This document shows positions 6,379 to 7,630 of a stretch of DNA of 7,630 nucleotides, in pieces; within the stretch, counting starts at the first letter, position 1; every line of letters starts with the position of its first letter. This DNA is from JBFWWW01 sp050245975. Lineage in GTDB: Bacteria > Pseudomonadota > Alphaproteobacteria > Rhizobiales > Hyphomicrobiaceae. The stretch lies in NCBI GenBank assembly GCA_050245975.1, contig JBFWWW010000190.1:1-7630 (forward strand). The letters run 5' to 3'. The notes under the pieces were generated by a model that saw nothing but the letters and a program-made list of their open reading frames with translations, had not been told where the DNA came from and did not search any database. Made by a program: the position numbers and the translations under genes.

Positions 6379-6903
6379 ATGCAGGACGCCGGTCGCCTGC
6401 GGCGGCCGCGGCCGTCCGAGACCATCCGGCCCGGACCGTTCGTCGGCGATTATCTTCTCTATCTGCTGGCGGCGGCGAGCCATGCCATCAGCTCGGATTT
6501 TCACGCGCTCGTCCGCAGGCACGGGATGCGCGTTCCGGACTGGCGGGTTCTGGCCTGCCTGTCGGATGTGGATGGCCTGATGATCACGGAGCTGGCGGCG
6601 CTCGTTCTTTACGAGCAGTCCCGGCTGACGAAGGTCGTCGATCAGCTCGAGCGTCGCGGGCTCGTCGAAAGGCGCGGAGACCCGGCCGATCGCCGGCGGG
6701 TTCGTGTCTTCATCACGCGCTCGGGGCAGGCGGCCGTCATGCCCCTGGTGCGCGAAGCGGAGGCGCACGAGAGTGCGCTGCTGCGCTCTCTGCCGGAACG
6801 CGAGGCGCGGAGCATCAAAAAGAGCCTGCGGGTCCTCATCCGCCACGGAGGGATCCAGCTTGCCGCACCGCCGCAGGACGGGTCTCGACAGGAAATCGTT
6901 TAG
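6379..6903 (+). CDS. MarR-family transcriptional regulator
   Basis: A 174-residue winged-helix regulator. The helix-turn-helix spans about 68-97 (MITELAALVLYEQSRLTKVV then DQLERRGLVERR), followed by the wing DPADRRRVRVFITRSG (101-116). Helices before and after would form the dimer interface, as in the family. MarR proteins bind palindromic DNA as dimers and are usually released by a small phenolic or aromatic ligand; many control degradation clusters, including NicR of nicotinate catabolism. ATG 6379 is chosen, with GGA 8 nt upstream; GTG 6358 overlaps the flavin reductase stop as GTGA and would give 181 residues. Co-transcription with the flavin reductase is likely. Candidate targets are the repeats at 5810-5832 and 1031-1050. 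Confidence 0.9.
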   Translation: MQDAGRLRRPRPSETIRPGPFVGDYLLYLLAAASHAISSDFHALVRRHGMRVPDWRVLACLSDVDGLMITELAALVLYEQSRLTKVVDQLERRGLVERRGDPADRRRVRVFITRSGQAAVMPLVREAEAHESALLRSLPEREARSIKKSLRVLIRHGGIQLAAPPQDGSRQEIV

Positions 6904-6912
6904 GTTTAAAAT
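6885..6912 (+). promoter_or_regulatory. Candidate sigma70-type promoter for the SDR gene
   Basis: TCGACA (6885-6890, 5/6 to -35) and TAAAAT (6907-6912, 5/6 to -10) are 16 bp apart at the very end of marR, in an AT-rich patch unusual for this window. Transcription would begin near 6919, leaving a leader of about 60 nt before the SDR start. Confidence 0.45.
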
Positions 6913-6922
6913 AATGGCGCGG

Positions 6923-6948
6923 GCGGAGCCGCTGCGCGCCGGCTCCGC
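6923..6948 (+). repeat. 9-bp inverted repeat (hairpin) in the marR-SDR gap
   Basis: GCGGAGCCG (6923-6931) and CGGCTCCGC (6940-6948) are perfect complements around an 8-nt loop. No T-run follows on the plus strand, so it is not a standard intrinsic terminator. It lies just after the predicted SDR transcription start, so it may be a 5'-leader stability or control hairpin, or a weak end for the flavin reductase-marR message. Confidence 0.6.
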
Positions 6949-6980
6949 AGCCAACACAAGAGCGCGCCGGAGGGTCGCCC

Positions 6981-7630
6981 ATGACTGGACTTGCGGGGCG
7001 CCATGCCCTGGTGACGGGAGCCAGTCGCGGCATCGGGGCAGCCATCGCACGGCGTCTTCTCGATGAGGGAGCCGCCGTCACGCTCCTTGCGAGAACGAAG
7101 CCGTCGCTGCAGGGATTGTCCGGCAGAACGTTCGCGGTTGCCGCCGATGTGCGGGATGAAACGGCGGTGACCGTGGCCATCGGCGCCGCCCGGACGGCGA
7201 ACGGGCCCATCGACATACTGATCAACAACGCCGGCGGAGCCGTGTCCGCACCGTTCGCGCGCCACGAATCCCAGCTTGTGCGGGGCATGCTCGAGCTCAA
7301 CCTCGTGAGCGTGTTCCTTCTCACGCGGCTGGTGCTGCCCAGCATGGTCGCGCGCGGCTGGGGGCGGGTCGTCAATGTCGCCAGCACGGCAGGTCTCAAG
7401 GGGTATCCTTATGTGTCGGCCTATTGTGCCGCCAAGCATGGCGTGGTCGGGCTGACGCGCGCGCTGGCGCATGAAACGGCGCGCACCGGAGTGACGGTCA
7501 ATGCCGTTTGCCCCGGCTACGTCGATACCGGCATGCTGGACGCTGCCGCGCAGGAGGTCGCCGGCAAGACCGGGCGTGATCCCGGCGATATCCGCGAGGG
7601 ACTGGCTGCGGCAAATCCCGGCGGTCGCCT
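6981..7630 (+). CDS. Short-chain dehydrogenase/reductase, 3'-truncated by window edge
   Basis: The first 216 residues of a classical SDR (family length about 250); the end lies outside the window. The Rossmann motif TGASRGIG (12-19), Asp57 in the ADV motif, NNAG (82-85), Asn108, Ser135 and Tyr148-x3-Lys152 are all present, so it should be an active NAD(P)-dependent oxidoreductase. The PGYVDTGM block (178-185) resembles 3-hydroxyacyl-CoA dehydrogenase/acetoacetyl-CoA-reductase-like members. ATG 6981 has GGAGGG (6969-6974) 6 nt upstream. Its own promoter is likely in the 77-bp gap after marR. Context suggests oxidation of a hydroxyl intermediate, possibly a hydroxyacyl-CoA, in the same catabolic route, or the start of a further downstream operon. 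Confidence 0.9.
   Translation, partial: MTGLAGRHALVTGASRGIGAAIARRLLDEGAAVTLLARTKPSLQGLSGRTFAVAADVRDETAVTVAIGAARTANGPIDILINNAGGAVSAPFARHESQLVRGMLELNLVSVFLLTRLVLPSMVARGWGRVVNVASTAGLKGYPYVSAYCAAKHGVVGLTRALAHETARTGVTVNAVCPGYVDTGMLDAAAQEVAGKTGRDPGDIREGLAAANPGGR

Noticed and set aside
1..7630. CRISPR arrays, tRNA or rRNA genes, insertion sequences, phage or defence genes
   Set aside because: No regularly spaced repeats, RNA-gene motifs, transposase or integrase motifs, or terminal inverted repeats were seen.

Overview
The window is high-GC DNA with densely packed genes, several GTG starts and 4-bp GTGA stop/start overlaps. It suits a high-GC proteobacterium, most likely an alphaproteobacterium of the Hyphomicrobiales type. 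That placement rests on gene style only and is an inference.

Layout. (1) 1-947, minus strand: the N-terminal third of an HrpB-type ATP-dependent RNA helicase with an in-frame amber stop just after Walker A, so it is a pseudogene as read. (2) 948-1086: a 139-bp gap with an AT-rich control region. (3) 1087-4711, plus strand: a tightly coupled three-gene operon of an alpha/beta hydrolase, an acyl-CoA-dehydrogenase-fold flavoprotein and an AMP-forming acyl-CoA ligase. (4) 4715-5764, minus strand: a NicX-like protein (2,5-dihydroxypyridine 5,6-dioxygenase / aminopeptidase-T fold), meeting the ligase tail to tail 3 bp away. (5) 5834-6903, plus strand, divergent from the NicX-like gene across 69 bp: a flavin reductase and a MarR-type regulator. 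(6) 6981-7630, plus strand: a short-chain dehydrogenase/reductase cut by the window edge, with its own probable promoter and a 5'-leader hairpin.

How the genes may work together. A CoA ligase, ACAD-fold flavoprotein, flavin reductase, NicX-type ring-cleavage protein, hydrolase, SDR and MarR regulator look like a catabolic island for a (hetero)aromatic acid. The NicX-like protein keeps what I recall as the two-His/one-Asp iron site of NicX. The ACAD-like protein lacks a glutamate at both usual catalytic-base positions by eye alignment, so it may act as an oxygenase fed by the flavin reductase. The combination is not a pathway I can name; substrate and reaction order are inference.

The best regulatory clue is a 12-bp AT-rich element, 11/12 identical, that lies 44 nt before the hydrolase start and 45 nt before the NicX-like start in the same orientation. 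It would tie the two oppositely oriented units into one regulon, plausibly under the local MarR protein.
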